Of a stretch of DNA of 64,000 bases, positions 8,204 to 20,151 are shown one piece after another. The notes below the pieces were generated by a model that was not told the origin of the DNA, did no database searches, and was given only the letters and a program-made list of their open reading frames with translations. The position numbers and the translations under genes are program-made. Position 1 is the stretch's first letter. Each line of letters starts with the position of its first letter. This DNA comes from Tubulanus polymorphus (taxonomy: Eukaryota > Nemertea > Palaeonemertea > Tubulaniformes > Tubulanidae): NCBI RefSeq assembly GCF_964204645.1, contig NC_134026.1:9745450-9809449 (forward strand), written 5' to 3'.

Positions 8204-9561
8204 CTAACTGGTTCATATGTTGCAATGGGAAGCGTAAAAAAGATTTCATCGAAATTATTCAAATCCGTCCATAACATAGGACTATTTCCAAGAAGCGCAA
8301 CCTGGGTCAACAATATGCTGGATTATGTGGATCCAAAAGGGCTACCATGTAAAAAGTACTGATGTACCAAGTCTAATCAAAATGGCTTTGAGGATACCGA
8401 AGATATGGTCCCCCGGTGGCAGTTGTATCAATTTAAACGTCGCGTGTCGAGGCAGGTGGTGGCCAGAAAAAGAAATATTTCCGGGAAAATTTTTTTGAAG
8501 ACGCAAGGCATTGACTGATCAATTGTGTTGTTTTCTTTCTTAATTTACATTTGATTTGGCAGGTCATCTTGCTTAGGAGTCTGTTCATCGAAGCAACACA
8601 GTCTAACTTGTTCATGTCTCAGATGCAGCGGGCCAGGGCGGTCATTATATTGCTAACTTATCCAAATTACACTTACACAGCCCAACGTTTTTCAGTGTGT
8701 AAACTTTATCATACTCTGCATTATAGGACATTGAGGAATTGAATTTTAGCCATCTGAGCCCTCGGTTTGATTCGAGCAAAAGACCTTAACTGACTTCACA
8801 GAATTTGATTATGAGTCTAGGATTTTCTAAATTTCTGAAGAATGCTTTCTCTGGTTTTTAGATCCATTCAATTTCAATCTTGAATACATAAAAATAAGTC
8901 AATTAAATTTCCATTTTATTGAAAGAAATACTACTGAACACAGATTTTGAACTGAATGACGTGTTGATTTATCCAGGCGAAAAAATTACAGCAAAATCAA
9001 CTGATGATCAACGAGGTGAAGTTTTCATTTATCTTCGGATATTTGTCTACTCCCTGATGATACAAGCTTTTTGGCTTGATTTTTTTCTGATCTAATCGCA
9101 CCAATTAGTCAGCCACAGTCGATTTTCATGCCATCTGACCTCTTTCCACCTGCAATTAAGCAATGAAATGTAATAATTACTCGGTTGTTTAATATCATAG
9201 AGGAGTGAAAAAAAGTATGATAACTGATTAATTATCCAAATATTGTAAACATGGCAACTGAAAAAATAACAATTACATAAAACGTCAAGTGCTTACAGCA
9301 TCTGAGACAGTTGCGCTTAAGTTACGACAATGACGAAAAAGCTTGATTTGGAATGACACTTGCACACTGTGGTTTAAATTTATTTCCACCAGCTGCAAGA
9401 ATAGGCAAAGGAATTGAAGACCGTAGTGACCAGTTCATTCCACGAATAATAGCTGGAAAGAAAGTAATCAAAATAAATAGTCGTACACATAAGTGTAAAG
9501 CAGCCCCTTACTAACAACTTAGGCTTTCCATTGTCTCTATTCACTACATTTAGGGCTTATT

Positions 9562-9629
9562 GATGGGTTTCGTCGTCAGACGAACCCATCTATGGCATCG
9601 TCGTCATGTCTGTCTGTCTGTCTGTCTGT
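9562..9629 (-). repeat. Hairpin plus TCTG microsatellite (Helitron-type terminus)
   Basis: 9562-9590 forms a 12-bp stem with one bulged T (GATGGGTT…CGTC / GACGAACCCATC) and a 4-base loop. It is followed at 9608-9629 by about five TCTG repeats. Read on the minus strand the order is microsatellite, hairpin, then AATAAGCCCTAA, which matches the microsatellite-hairpin-CTAA order at the 3' end of the HINE copies at 39.8-41.0 and 48.2-49.0 kb. It is probably the end of a non-autonomous Helitron/Helentron. Confidence 0.45.
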
Positions 9630-11572
9630 GGATGTTTCTTTATGACACGATTTAAGCTGTTTGTGTGGACCGAAAATTCTGTAATTTCACACAGGTATTC
9701 TCTACTTGATGTAGATGGTGCAGCTTGGTTTATATTTGATTCCGATGGTTATATGTGCTCTAATTTGGTTAAAAGATAATTAACGTTACTCGCTAGTTCA
9801 AGCCGCTGTATAGCGCGTTGCTACGACGACGCTCGATCAACATACTGGTACTCGCTGTGTAATACTGAACACGTATACACCTGTAGATATTGATCGTACT
9901 AGCACCGGTTTTAGATAGCGCGCGCTGATCGGTCTTAACACTTCTCGGAACTGCTGTGCTAAATGCTGAGAGGCCGAATCTATGCGCAATCATTTATTGG
10001 GCTCGTCACATTTGATAGTGAATGGATAAATAACCGGTGTCAATGACGGTCGCTACTCCCCATCAGTATAACTCATCAGTATAAGAAATAATTCTTTCGA
10101 GTTTTTTTTTTCAATCCCCGAAGTTGTTGTTACTATGTTGACCTTGCCGTTTTATAAGCTTACCGATGATTCTTCTAGTATTTTCAGGGTCACAAGACAT
10201 GACGAAGTCGCAAAGTTTTGTACAAATTTCACGAAACAAACAATTATTTAGGCGGCACCTGATCTATTGATTAATTATGATAAATAATGTTTATTTCATT
10301 AAAAATTTGTTTTATTCAAACACTACTTTCATCGCACATAGCGTGATCGGTAGGCCCTACTATTCTACGGTAGGCCATGGACTCTTTCATGTGGTAGGCC
10401 TATTACAAATGATACAATCCGCGTGTCCGTGAATAAGTGACACGTGGTGGGGCGGGTTGTGAGGAGCATCGAAACTAATCCGACACAAATAATAGATAGA
10501 AAACAATACCTTTAGAGGTTAACTTTTATTAACATTATTACCAAATCAAAACCTGCACATCCTATCAAAAATAGAAATTCTAAGAATTTATTTCAAAGAA
10601 TAATAAATTACGTCTAAATATTGGGATTCGAACTCGTAGCATCGATTCAGGTGCCTTTTCCAAAAGCGGGTATCCCGCGGGGAAAACCCATTACTATTTA
10701 TATCGAGAATCGCCTTTTTGACAGCGAGTTCGGTGAATGAAACAGAAACAATTACACAGAAACCCATCATGGAAAGTTTCTTTCTGGTTCTAGGTGTATC
10801 CCCCAAAAAAGTTAGGGAAAGTAGCTAGCCAACAATGATCATTGCTTCACCGAGTACTCATTTGCTACCATATGTACTAATATTATAAAGAAATTATGTA
10901 AAACATTCCCTGGTTAACGGATTCTCACCTTATATTACGTAAAAACTGCTGTCGTTGTCATCGATCCGAGTCGTCGAGTGAACGCGGAAGTAAATTTCCG
11001 TATGAAAATTCCTACTATTTCTGTCCATATTACGATGAATCGAGCCAGAAATCTTCAGGAAATGTAGCCAACGTAAATTGATTTACGAATAGAATTAACC
11101 AATTGACTCATTTTAAGGATCATGGTTTCGTGAAATTCATTAAGGTCCTAAAACTCGCGATAAATTTAAGCCGAAAATGATTTCAACCATCCGCCATGTT
11201 TCATTCATAAGACACTTATTACGCACCGGCTGTAGTTATCGTTCGTGGGAAATGACGGATCCGGACTAATTGTAAGTCCGATTCTGTGATTTACGGTTGA
11301 CTCAAGGTCGTGCGGTAAATTTTAGGCTTTTCGGGGTGCACTTTTATCAATGGATGACGATTCTTTGCGTTATTCTTGTCGCTGTTTAGACCCGGTAATT
11401 ATGCGGGATTAATTGATAATAGATTACTATACGCAAATTCGAAATGGTCAGGCGCTGAGTTATATTTCTGACAGAATTTAAACTTACGTTTATAAGCTGT
11501 TGGTAGTCGAATCTGAGAGGAGTTACATTTTATGAAAAATTTTTGGCTGGAAGGTGGACCATAAATAATAAT

Positions 11573-11610
11573 AAATATAGCTGCCAAGCAGCGATGACGG
11601 GTTTTCTGCA
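11573..11610 (+). repeat. Hairpin motif copy 2
   Basis: AAATATAGCTGCCAAGCAGC then GATGACGGGTTTTCTGCA. Stem GCTGC/GCAGC with loop CAA. Nearly identical to 27549-27586. Confidence 0.6.
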
Positions 11611-13046
11611 AAGCCATTCAGAAAGATGGGAATTGTAGTAAATTGAAATATCGATACATAGAATAAAATGCATTGACAGATTCGAACCTAATATGCTACC
11701 ACTGTGTAAACATCAAATATGATTCAGCTTTGAAACCGAACATACGCAGACGTACAATCAACAAATATTAATTCATTTGACCAGGCATTTATTTTGGCAT
11801 TCAAACATCATGATACTGTATTATCACCATACTTAAAAATGGATCTGTCCTATTAAGAACTCATCTTAAGCACCTGCTGAGTCGATAGATTGAGTGAATT
11901 TACAGATAAGAACGTATTATGATTTAGAATAGATTTAAGAAGTTAATGTTTTTATTGAAATATTTGAATAAATACATTTATTGTAGTGTAGATTCAATCA
12001 ATAAATTATGAATTGATCTGGTTTGGGTTTCCGGCTGATGTTGATTTTGGCTTTTATGGATTACAAATTCTATAGTGATAAACAACTGATACCTGCAACA
12101 TGTGTGTAAATCAAACCTATTCCACTAGTTGCGTGTGTTTCCTAATAAACGGGAGAGTCACTCTTGATCTGAGTTATTAGAAAAATAATGTTCATTTAGT
12201 TATAGAAATTCATTGCCATTTTGGAAATTCTGTAATAATATTTGTTCTGTCCTAATTTATATTACTGTATGAACCAATGATATGCTTTGTAAATATGATG
12301 TAATAAAATAAATTTGAATTTGAATTAAATTTGAACATGAGAATCAAGCATAACTTGTGTTTTTTCAACTTGTCTTTTGTTAACAGTTCCAGAGTTTCAA
12401 TTACAATCAAATCCAAATTGGCTAAAAAGTACATAAGACTAAATGAAATGAACCGTTAGTTACTGCAAACCTATTCCAGTGTTATGTCGATCGTGTTGAA
12501 TCACTTTCCTTGAGTTGAAAGAATCAGATCTTCTATGGTGCAACATCGGTCGAAGAGAGATAACTTGGTGTTGACGGTCCTTGACCATCTAACTTCATGC
12601 GTTTGACATTGGAATCAGCATCATACCCATTTGAACTGCAAAATATTCATACAACATGAAAACCTACAGTACATGTATACAGTAATCAAAATTTCACCGA
12701 TGTTGGATATTTGAATGAACGTTGGGCTTATTTCAGTATTCTAAAGCAGGAAATAATAAGCCCAATCAATAGGCCCTATTCCCATTGGAACAATTGTATA
12801 ATTCGTACGCTATACTGTACACTTATCAGTCAAGAATGGAGAAATCGGTATACCAAACCTACGAACAGCAAAATGTACAGGCCTCAAAATGTACAGGCCT
12901 ACAATGATTTCTGGTATACAAGCCGTGACCACATGAACGTTTTGGTTTGACTATTAATGTCAGCAGGTCAGAGAAGGCCTGGCCAAATTTAATCACATGG
13001 CTCAAATCGATTAGCCTTTCTGCGTGTGAATACTTCACTGTATTGT

Positions 13047-13200
13047 GGGATCATTCATTGATTACGTACGAGGGGGAGGGGTCAGGGCAATTACGTACTG
13101 TAATGCTTAATGTACATGAAAAAATGGCAGATTTTGCGTACAGAGGGAGAGGGGGTTGAAATAATCAAATTTTATGCGTACGTAATAAATGAATGATCCC
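13047..13200. mobile_element. MITE with 24-bp TIRs
   Basis: A 154-bp element bounded by GGGATCATTCATTGATTACG… and its inverted copy …CGTAATAAATGAATGATCCC. It is flanked on both sides by TGT (13044-13046 and 13201-13203), a possible 3-bp target-site duplication. It has no coding capacity. Superfamily not assigned. Confidence 0.75.
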
Positions 13201-13309
13201 TGTTTTAAAAATAGGCCTATCGAGTGAATTAGTACATAGACTGAATTAGACTTTAGGCTAGTCCTGGCCAAATCCTATCCATGTTATAATTGCACCAGTT
13301 ATAGTAACA

Positions 13310-13913
13310 TCACTGTAGGGCCGACGAGAGGGAAAAAGTTGTGTTTGTAGTACATAGGCGTGGTTTTGGCAGTTTTTTAGACAATTCACTTCCAACAGTA
13401 CTGAAATATTTACAAAATGCATTACTTATTGTTGATTTGTTTTTACATAATACGCCGTCTACCTTAAAAATATCAGGGACACAGTCTTTATTATGAGATT
13501 TTCCCAACACATCTTTCATGGTAGCCCAGAGTTTACGGCTATTGTTTTTGAACTTTAATAATTTATTACTATAAATTGCTGTTTTGCTGCCCTTTAAGCG
13601 GTGTTATAAGTATTTCTATAAGCCACATACAATTTATAGCGTGGGTGACTTTTATCTAAACAAACCTATTATGGTCTTGTACAGGGAATTACATTTTCGA
13701 GCAGAATTTAAAAGGGTCTGTGTCATCCATGGTTCGCGAATGTTATGGTGTTTGAGTTTAACAATTTCTTCTGGTGCATAATAATCAATAATACGCGTTA
13801 GATTATCATTAAAGTACACATATGCAGCATTAACATCTAGCTGATTTATCGGTGACCAATCGGTCACCAAAATAGCACGGTTGATAAAATTTATATTTAC
13901 AATTTTTCTTCGC
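13310..13913 (-). pseudogene. LINE ORF2, linker between endonuclease and RT
   Basis: Two minus-strand frames (13652-13913 and 13310-13519) contain LINE ORF2 linker motifs: YYAPEEIVKLKHHNIREPWM, TQTLLNSARKCNSLYK and then ISNAFCKYFSTVGSELSKKL, which normally precede the RT fingers. The block starts right at the TTAA (13914-13917) of the first piggyBac insertion and continues the endonuclease frame from 16859. A frameshift separates the two halves. No RT palm motif follows. Confidence 0.75.
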
Positions 13914-13917
13914 TTAA

Positions 13918-16854
13918 CCCTTAGCCTGCGTCACCTGGTTACCCATAGACAGCGTCACCAGATTTACCCTATAAATCACCCTATAGTATCCCTATATGAA
14001 ATATGCTGTAGTGACCATACCTGAAGAGATACCAACATCAAACTTCCCCAATATGTTGGAAACATATAATACTACATTTCTGCATAAAAAATTTAGCCTC
14101 AATAATGGTTACCATGGCAACCGAATATTTAAATATGGCCGACATTTAATATAAATTGGTAGAAAATGGCATATTTTGTAACATTACACATATTGGGGAA
14201 GAGTCAGACATTGTAAATGCATGTTTCTACACACCTTATAATGTTTTCTTTATGATTATATAAGTTTATAACTGAAGGAAACATTAGAAGGCATAAATTT
14301 GATGATTTTAGAAAATTCCAAAATAAGAAAATTTGATGAAAAATTTTTTTTTTATACAGAATTGTATTTATTTGTATTTCCCTGCAAATCTATTCATAAC
14401 TCTCATAATATAATCAGTGAGCATATATATTCAATATCAAGCCATGGAAATGCTATAAATGCAATTCCTTTGATCCTACCATCATTCAGTTGTTGAACTG
14501 GAGTTCGTAAACAAAACCGCATAAATTTTGTGAAAAGAATGTATTAGTCTTTGAATGTAATGTATTAAATTGAAATAAAAACAAATACAATTGATTCCAT
14601 AACACTCTAGTGTTTATTGTTCATCATTTTACGCGTTCTTCCCTCCAGAAAAGGCTTTTGTTTTACTGAGGGCCTTTTCCTTAGGTTGTACATAACGAAC
14701 GATGGTGTGATAACACTGCATGCATTCCGGATGGAGTGCAGGTAAATCTCCACAGGTGGCACATGCATATACAGTCTCATTCCGATATCTCTTTCCTCGT
14801 TTCCTGTCACTACACACGCAGCATTCTCTACTTTTATCTTGTTTTATGGAGAAATGTGGTGCCCCATCGAGACGCTGTAAGTCATGAGTTACAGGACGCG
14901 GTTTCAGATTTGGACTTGGCGTCACAAATGACTTAATGATCGATAATCGGAACTGTTTAGTCGACATTATACCAGTTTCACCCCTTTCATGTTTGTCTTG
15001 TTTATACAGAATGTATGCGTTTACTAGACAAACCTCCAGTTCGTGGAAAAACACCTTCCTCCACCACTTTTTACATTTCCTCTCGAACCTGTAATATACG
15101 CAGAGTTGGTCGTTGACATCGACGCCACCCATATGTGCGTTGTAATCCACAATACACTTCGGTTTGTTTTTCGCAGGTTCATTGGGCTTTTTTGAAGGTA
15201 CTTCAACCCACTGATCAGACCTATGTCCGGAGGAAATCATAGTGACGACACGTTTATCCCGCCACTGAAGGACGAAGACATTGTCATTACGATAGGCGAT
15301 CATGTCGCCCTTTTTCAAACCCTTAGGCTTTTCAATCTTTGTAGGTGATTGCTTCCTATTGGTCATTATTGTCCCTGTGTAGTTGAATCCCAAATCAGTA
15401 AGTTTTTGAGCTAGCTCTACTGACCAAAAGAAGCGATCTGCGTACACCCAGTGTCCTATATTTGCTAAAGGTTCCACGAGGTCAAGGACATGTTGTGACG
15501 ATTTATTAATATCCGGATCATTAGGTGCCGCATTACCATCACTACCAATATATATATTTTGATGCCACATGTAGCCTGTAGCGCTATCGGCTAAAGTATA
15601 CAGTTTAATACCCCACTTTGTGGGCTTTTTGGGTGCGTATTGTTTAAACATGACACGGCCTTTAAATTTGACCATGGTCTCATCTACAGAAATGTGTTGG
15701 CCCATTTCGAAATACTCTTTCTATTTACTATTTACATGATCAAGCAGCCATGTGATTTTGTACGCCTTGTGTGGTAGTTCCTGTCCAGGTGGAAGAGGTT
15801 CAGCTGCGTGTAGGTTCCACAAAAGCATTAAGAATTTGTCCCTGTTGATTGATTTATGAAAAATCGACATGTGAAGTGGGTACTCAGACGAAAAATAATC
15901 GTCAACGCTTGGTAACCGAACAATACTCATATTAATAATGAGTCCTATGACACGTTTCATATCTTCCCTGGTAGGGGTCACCCATTTATTCAGTCTAGAG
16001 TTCTCACCTAAATTGCGATTGGCTATATTGTCCTTGGTCACGGCATCAGTGTTCTGTGCGATTTGATCAATCATGGCGTCGCTCCAAAACAGTTGAAAAA
16101 AATCTACAGGATCCCTTTGCAGCATGGCAGGCAGCTGAAAAAAATGTATTTAATTATGATAATAATAATAATATTCTAATAAAAACATGTGAGAAAATAT
16201 TAAACTTTTTGCCCCGTATACGTTTCCCGAATATAGTCGGGTGAAAATCCCCTGATGTAAACCCCCCCCCCAACTGATAATATTACATTGTCAACTCATA
16301 AAAAGCTACTAACCTTAGTGCCAGGATGCCCCTTGAATTTATGCAGCAGCGGATATGTCTGATCATCAACAGTAGTAACACAGATCCATTCATCTTCATC
16401 AAAATCCTTGTCCATTTTAGGAGGTGGGGAACCTTCTTCGTCAGTTGAGTCATCATCTGGTGGGGGGTCATCAATAGAATTATCATTTTCGTCTACCTCA
16501 GATCCGCAACTCTCATTAGAGCCATCACTTTCGCTATAATCATACTCCGATCCAGAGGAATCATCGTTTTCGTCATCATCGTCCTCATTATCGAAAACGT
16601 TTTGCAAGTACTGAAATGCTCCATCTCTTTTCGGCCTGGAAGCCGCCATCTTGCAATAAATTTCGTGACTGACGGTAAAGTTAGCGACCACTCATGTTGC
16701 TAAATGCTTAGAAATGAAGTTCTCTAGAAATCATGCAGATGGCAGCACGTCCCAGTGGTGGATATTTGGTCTATTATTCACCCGACTGTGGTCGGGAAAA
16801 GCGTTGGGTTTAGGGTTAGGGTCCCGACTGTAGTCGGGAAAAGCTGGACAAGGG
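13918..16854 (-). mobile_element. piggyBac element 1
   Basis: A 2937-bp DNA transposon flanked by TTAA on both sides (13914-13917 and 16855-16858), the piggyBac target signature. The ends read CCCTTAGCC… and CCCTTGTCC…, short CCCTT inverted termini typical of the family. Subterminal palindromes CCCGACTGTAGTCGGG (or a close variant) occur twice at about 16782-16840, and a related CCCGAATATAGTCGGG at 16226-16241; the left end has GCGTCACC twice. The transposase is on the minus strand. Excision would restore the LINE ORF2 frame across a single TTAA. Confidence 0.9.
14629..16649 (-). pseudogene. piggyBac transposase 1, one intron, one in-frame stop
   Basis: A cut-and-paste transposase acting at TTAA. 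Exon 1 (16314-16649) starts at MAASRPKRDG and encodes an acidic N-terminus. A GT-AG intron (16135-16313) follows. Exon 2 continues LPAMLQRDPVDFFQLFW and runs to 14629. A TAG at 15721-15723 is the only interruption; the five codons after it (KEYFE) rejoin the frame. All three catalytic aspartates are visible: ISVDETM, WVYADRFFW and HMGGVDVNDQ. The C-terminus has the cysteine-rich zinc finger (CCVCSDRK…CATCGD…CMQCYH). Total length is about 613 codons, normal for the family. An older-looking upstream extension to 16691 uses a non-ATG start and is not preferred. Confidence 0.9.
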
Positions 16855-16858
16855 TTAA

Positions 16859-17478
16859 AGAAACAGGGATTTTCATTTACATGCACGGTTTTATCAATTG
16901 AAACGAGGCAAGGCAGGTGATCTGACAAGTTGGATAGCAAAATACAAGAGTTAATACTTCCTTTAATATTAGAATCAACGTATATATTATCTATCAAAGT
17001 AGCAGTATTTTTGGTTATACGAGTTGGGCAAATGATAGACGGATATAGACCATTAGTTAGATTAAAATCTAGAAATCTAGCCATATTAGCATGATTATCA
17101 ATTTTTAGAAAATTAAGATTTTGGTCAGTCCCAATCATGACACGCTTTTTTTCATTCTTAACTCTCTCTACACAGATACTGTAATCATTAATGAAACTTA
17201 TCTCACTTGTACCTGGTACACGGTATATCTCACCTACGACAATATTGTCATCTAACTCTATAAAACAGGACTCAAATTGACCAGATTTAAAAATACATAG
17301 ATCATTCCGTTCTGAAAAATGCAAATCATTATGTACATAAATGGCTACACCACCGCCCTGGCTTTTTTCTCTGTGTTTTTCAACTAGACTATAACCAGGT
17401 ATTTGAACTTTACAAACATTGTCGTCATTAAGTAACGTTTCACATAATAGAATTAAGTGTAATTTACATGACTGCTGA
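16859..17478 (-). pseudogene. LINE ORF2 apurinic-type endonuclease, main block
   Basis: The endonuclease/exonuclease/phosphatase-fold domain that nicks target DNA for target-primed reverse transcription. Motifs in order: LILLCETLL (catalytic Glu), GGGVAIYVHNDL, GEIYRVPG, MIGTDQNLN (normally GDFN-like, here altered), TRITKNTATLIDNIY and LSDHLPCLVSI (catalytic Asp-His). The block lies between the TTAA sites of the two piggyBac insertions and is continuous with 19756-19988 on one side and 13310-13913 on the other. The ORF as it stands runs on into piggyBac sequence at both ends, so its nominal ends are artefacts. Confidence 0.85.
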
Positions 17479-17482
17479 TTAA

Positions 17483-19751
17483 CACTTTCACTGCTGCATT
17501 GCATAGCATTGTTGCCTAGCTATGCTGGGCCCGTTTCGGGAAAAATAGGAAATTATTATATTCTGAGAATAAATGAATATAGAAGCATATTAGCCTACCT
17601 TTACTTGTTTTATTCACTTATCTTCAATATTGAGCTTTTATGTGATACATTCTGAAGCAGTTTGGGTTTGCAATGTGTAGTGGTACCCCACATTCTTTGC
17701 ACGTGTAACGAGTGTCTTTACGGATTCCTTTTTTCGCACAAACCCGACAGCGTCTTTGAGCATTTGTTTTCTTGTCAGTAGCTGGTATTGTGACAATTGT
17801 ATGTCTTCTCATGGCAGGGCTAATTTTAGTAGGTGGGTCACTTGTACACCTAGGCACTGGAGGGCGCACAGCAGGAGCAGGATCATCTGCATCGGAATCA
17901 GCATCGTCATTCAGCGTATTTCCATGTACAACCATTGCTTTGATCACCGAGGTCAAAAAGTCCAACAGCTCCTCAGAGGCCTTGCGATACTTCTTGAACA
18001 GAATATGAGCATTTAGGAGTCCAAGATGAATCAAGTAATAAACCAATTTTTTGGGCCACTTCACGGTTTTTCGAGTGCGCGGGTAATATTTGCCCATTTG
18101 ATCAAGATGATCGACACCGGACATATATCTATTGTAATCCAAAATGCATTTTGGTTTTTGCACCTGATGTCAACCAGCATTCACATGATCTGCCTTTGAA
18201 ACATCATGTAGAGTAGTAATCATCTTCACAACCCTTTTATCTTTCCACATAAGAAACAGAATTTGTCCTTTGCGGCGAAATGCGACATCACCAACGCCAA
18301 GTTGATTTTCCTGATCTCTCAATGATTTTGGCATTCCCCTATTTACTCTGACAGTTCCACAGGTGTGGGTTTTCTTGGAAAACAGGTGGGTGGATACAGT
18401 GAGACTATTATAAAAATTATCCATATACACCTTATAGTTTTTTTGATACAAAGATGTCAGTAAATCATCACAGATTTGTACATTGGACCGACCGAGACCA
18501 CAGTATAAGCTATAGCCGTACACATATCCACTTTCAGATTCACAGAGAATATAACCCTTCATCCCGTATTTGATGGGTTTCTTGGGATTATAAACACGAA
18601 ACAGCAAGCGGCCGCGCCACTTGAGCATGCCTTCATCCAGTGCGAGATGCTCAGTTGGTACATATATTGACATGAACTTCTGTATGAAAAAATCATAGAC
18701 TGGCCGCACTTTATATAATCGGTCATTATCATTTGCTGGCCTAGCATCATTATCATATAAATGAAGAAACTTGCATATCAACAAAAATCTGTCTCTAGAC
18801 ATCACTGTTCCAAAGAAAGGTGTAGCAAACATGACATCGGTTGACCAGTACATATTTAGTGTTGGCTTTTTGATAATGCCGGTAAGAAAAAGCAGTGCGA
18901 GAAAGTGCCACATCTCTTTCTCGGTGACATCTTTCCAGCTGTGTACTCTAGATTTATCTTTCATCTCAGTGTCCCTAATGTACTGTTCAGCGTACAAATT
19001 AGTTTCACGCACAAGAATTTCAATAAGTTCATCGGTAAAAAAAAGTCGAAAATAATCGAAAGGAGTCGCATCGACACCTATCTGAACCTGCATACCTGGC
19101 GTACCGGTAAATGGGTCAACATTTGGTTGTGTATCAACATCACTCCACCCTACATCTGAAGGATGCATGCCTCCAGGGGCATTTACAACATTAGCAGCAC
19201 CTCTGCCCCTACCTCTCCCGCGTCCACGGCCCCGTGCACGGCCGCGAGGACCTCCACGTCCACGATTATTTTGTACAGCGACTGGGGCAGGTGGTTGAAA
19301 ATTATCGTCACTAGAATCACTCGAATCAGGCTGTTCATCCTCACCTGAAGATCCCCCTGAATCTGCAGAAAAATGTTCTTCATTTTCCTCATCGAATAAT
19401 TCCTCCTCTGAATCTGAATCAGCAAATAATTCATCGATTTGTTGATGATTTAGACGTTGACGGCGATTATTCATGGGCGCTGCCATTTTGTTTTCGATTG
19501 TTTATTTCCAAGTCACACATTGCTATTCAACAGCGTCAAGCATCACAAAATCAATATAAATACACTACGAACATACATTACTGAATGCCGCTATATGTCT
19601 ACGTGCACTTGGATTAATCATACAGCTCTAGTTTATGGTACAGACGCCAGAGACCGACACTTCCTAGTGTTTGGAAAACGTACATATACGTCCATAGCAG
19701 TTAATGTAATTTTTGATAAGACGTAGATATACGTCCACAGCAGTGAAAGTG
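17483..19751 (-). mobile_element. piggyBac element 2
   Basis: A 2269-bp element with TTAA at both sides (17479-17482 and 19752-19755) and perfect 14-bp terminal inverted repeats CACTTTCACTGCTG. Repeats with the core ATACGTCC and AGCAGT lie near the right end. It has one transposase gene on the minus strand. It inserted into the endonuclease of the LINE independently of piggyBac 1; the termini and transposases differ, so they are different families. Confidence 0.92.
17624..19486 (-). pseudogene. piggyBac transposase 2, one in-frame stop
   Basis: A single-exon piggyBac transposase of about 620 codons starting MAAPMNNRRQRLNHQQ. The N-terminus is acidic and Ser-rich (residues 20-65), followed by an RG-rich stretch (about 75-95, RGGPRGRARGRGRGRGRGRG). 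The catalytic core has LALDEGML, VYMDNFYNS and MSGVDHLDQ, giving all three aspartates. The C-terminal zinc finger reads CRVCAKKG…CKECG…CFRMYH. A TGA at 18170-18172 splits it between VNAG and HQVQKPK; the frame continues unchanged. Otherwise intact. The stop could be a recent mutation or an assembly error. With TGA read as sense, nothing else would prevent expression. Confidence 0.9.
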
Positions 19752-19755
19752 TTAA

Positions 19756-19988
19756 GGATACTAATAATATTTCTTAGATCTGTTATCTTACTACAGAGAC
19801 TGTATATTAAGTTGAAGAATATTGAACTTAGAATCATCGAATTTGATCTTACTTATGTCATACATATCTATATATGGACAATCATTATTCAAGGGATTAA
19901 AGTCGATTAAGTCGTGATCTAGCAAGTAATCAGAATTATTCTGAATGACCTTGATACGGTCTGTTACATTTATATTACCAAGACGCAT
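19756..19988 (-). pseudogene. LINE ORF2 start and N-terminal endonuclease
   Basis: The frame MRLGNINVTDRIKVIQ… leads into FDDSKFNILQLNIQSL, the conserved first strand of LINE endonucleases. Then, after a small frameshift near 19800, KITDLRNIISIL leads to the TTAA of piggyBac 2. The sequence resumes as NQQSCKLHLILLCETLL at 17478. The start codon choice is uncertain; translation could begin further upstream, between 19989 and 20150. Confidence 0.7.
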
Positions 19989-20151
19989 TGATATTTTATA
20001 TAAAAAAGGATTAGATCCAATAATGATAGACAGAGATCATCACTCTGTACTTGTCGCATATAATAAGAAATGTATATAATAAATAGGCTCATGTTTATTC
20101 TTGGACATTTGGCTTTTCAGCAGAGGGAGGCATCTCAGTAAGGGATCTGTC

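Larger units (their letters stand above)
8204..13043. other. Mostly non-coding repeat-rich interval
   Basis: No convincing gene. All reading frames are short, lack recognisable motifs and are best treated as chance. Identified pieces are a hairpin plus TCTG microsatellite at 9562-9629, a tRNA B-box-like sequence (GTTCGAATCC on the minus strand) near 10622-10636, and hairpin motif copy 2 at 11573-11610. The rest shows nothing I can assign. Confidence 0.5.

Noticed and set aside
9608-9629. TCTG repeat as an independent feature of interest
   Set aside because: Ordinary microsatellite; only notable next to the hairpin.
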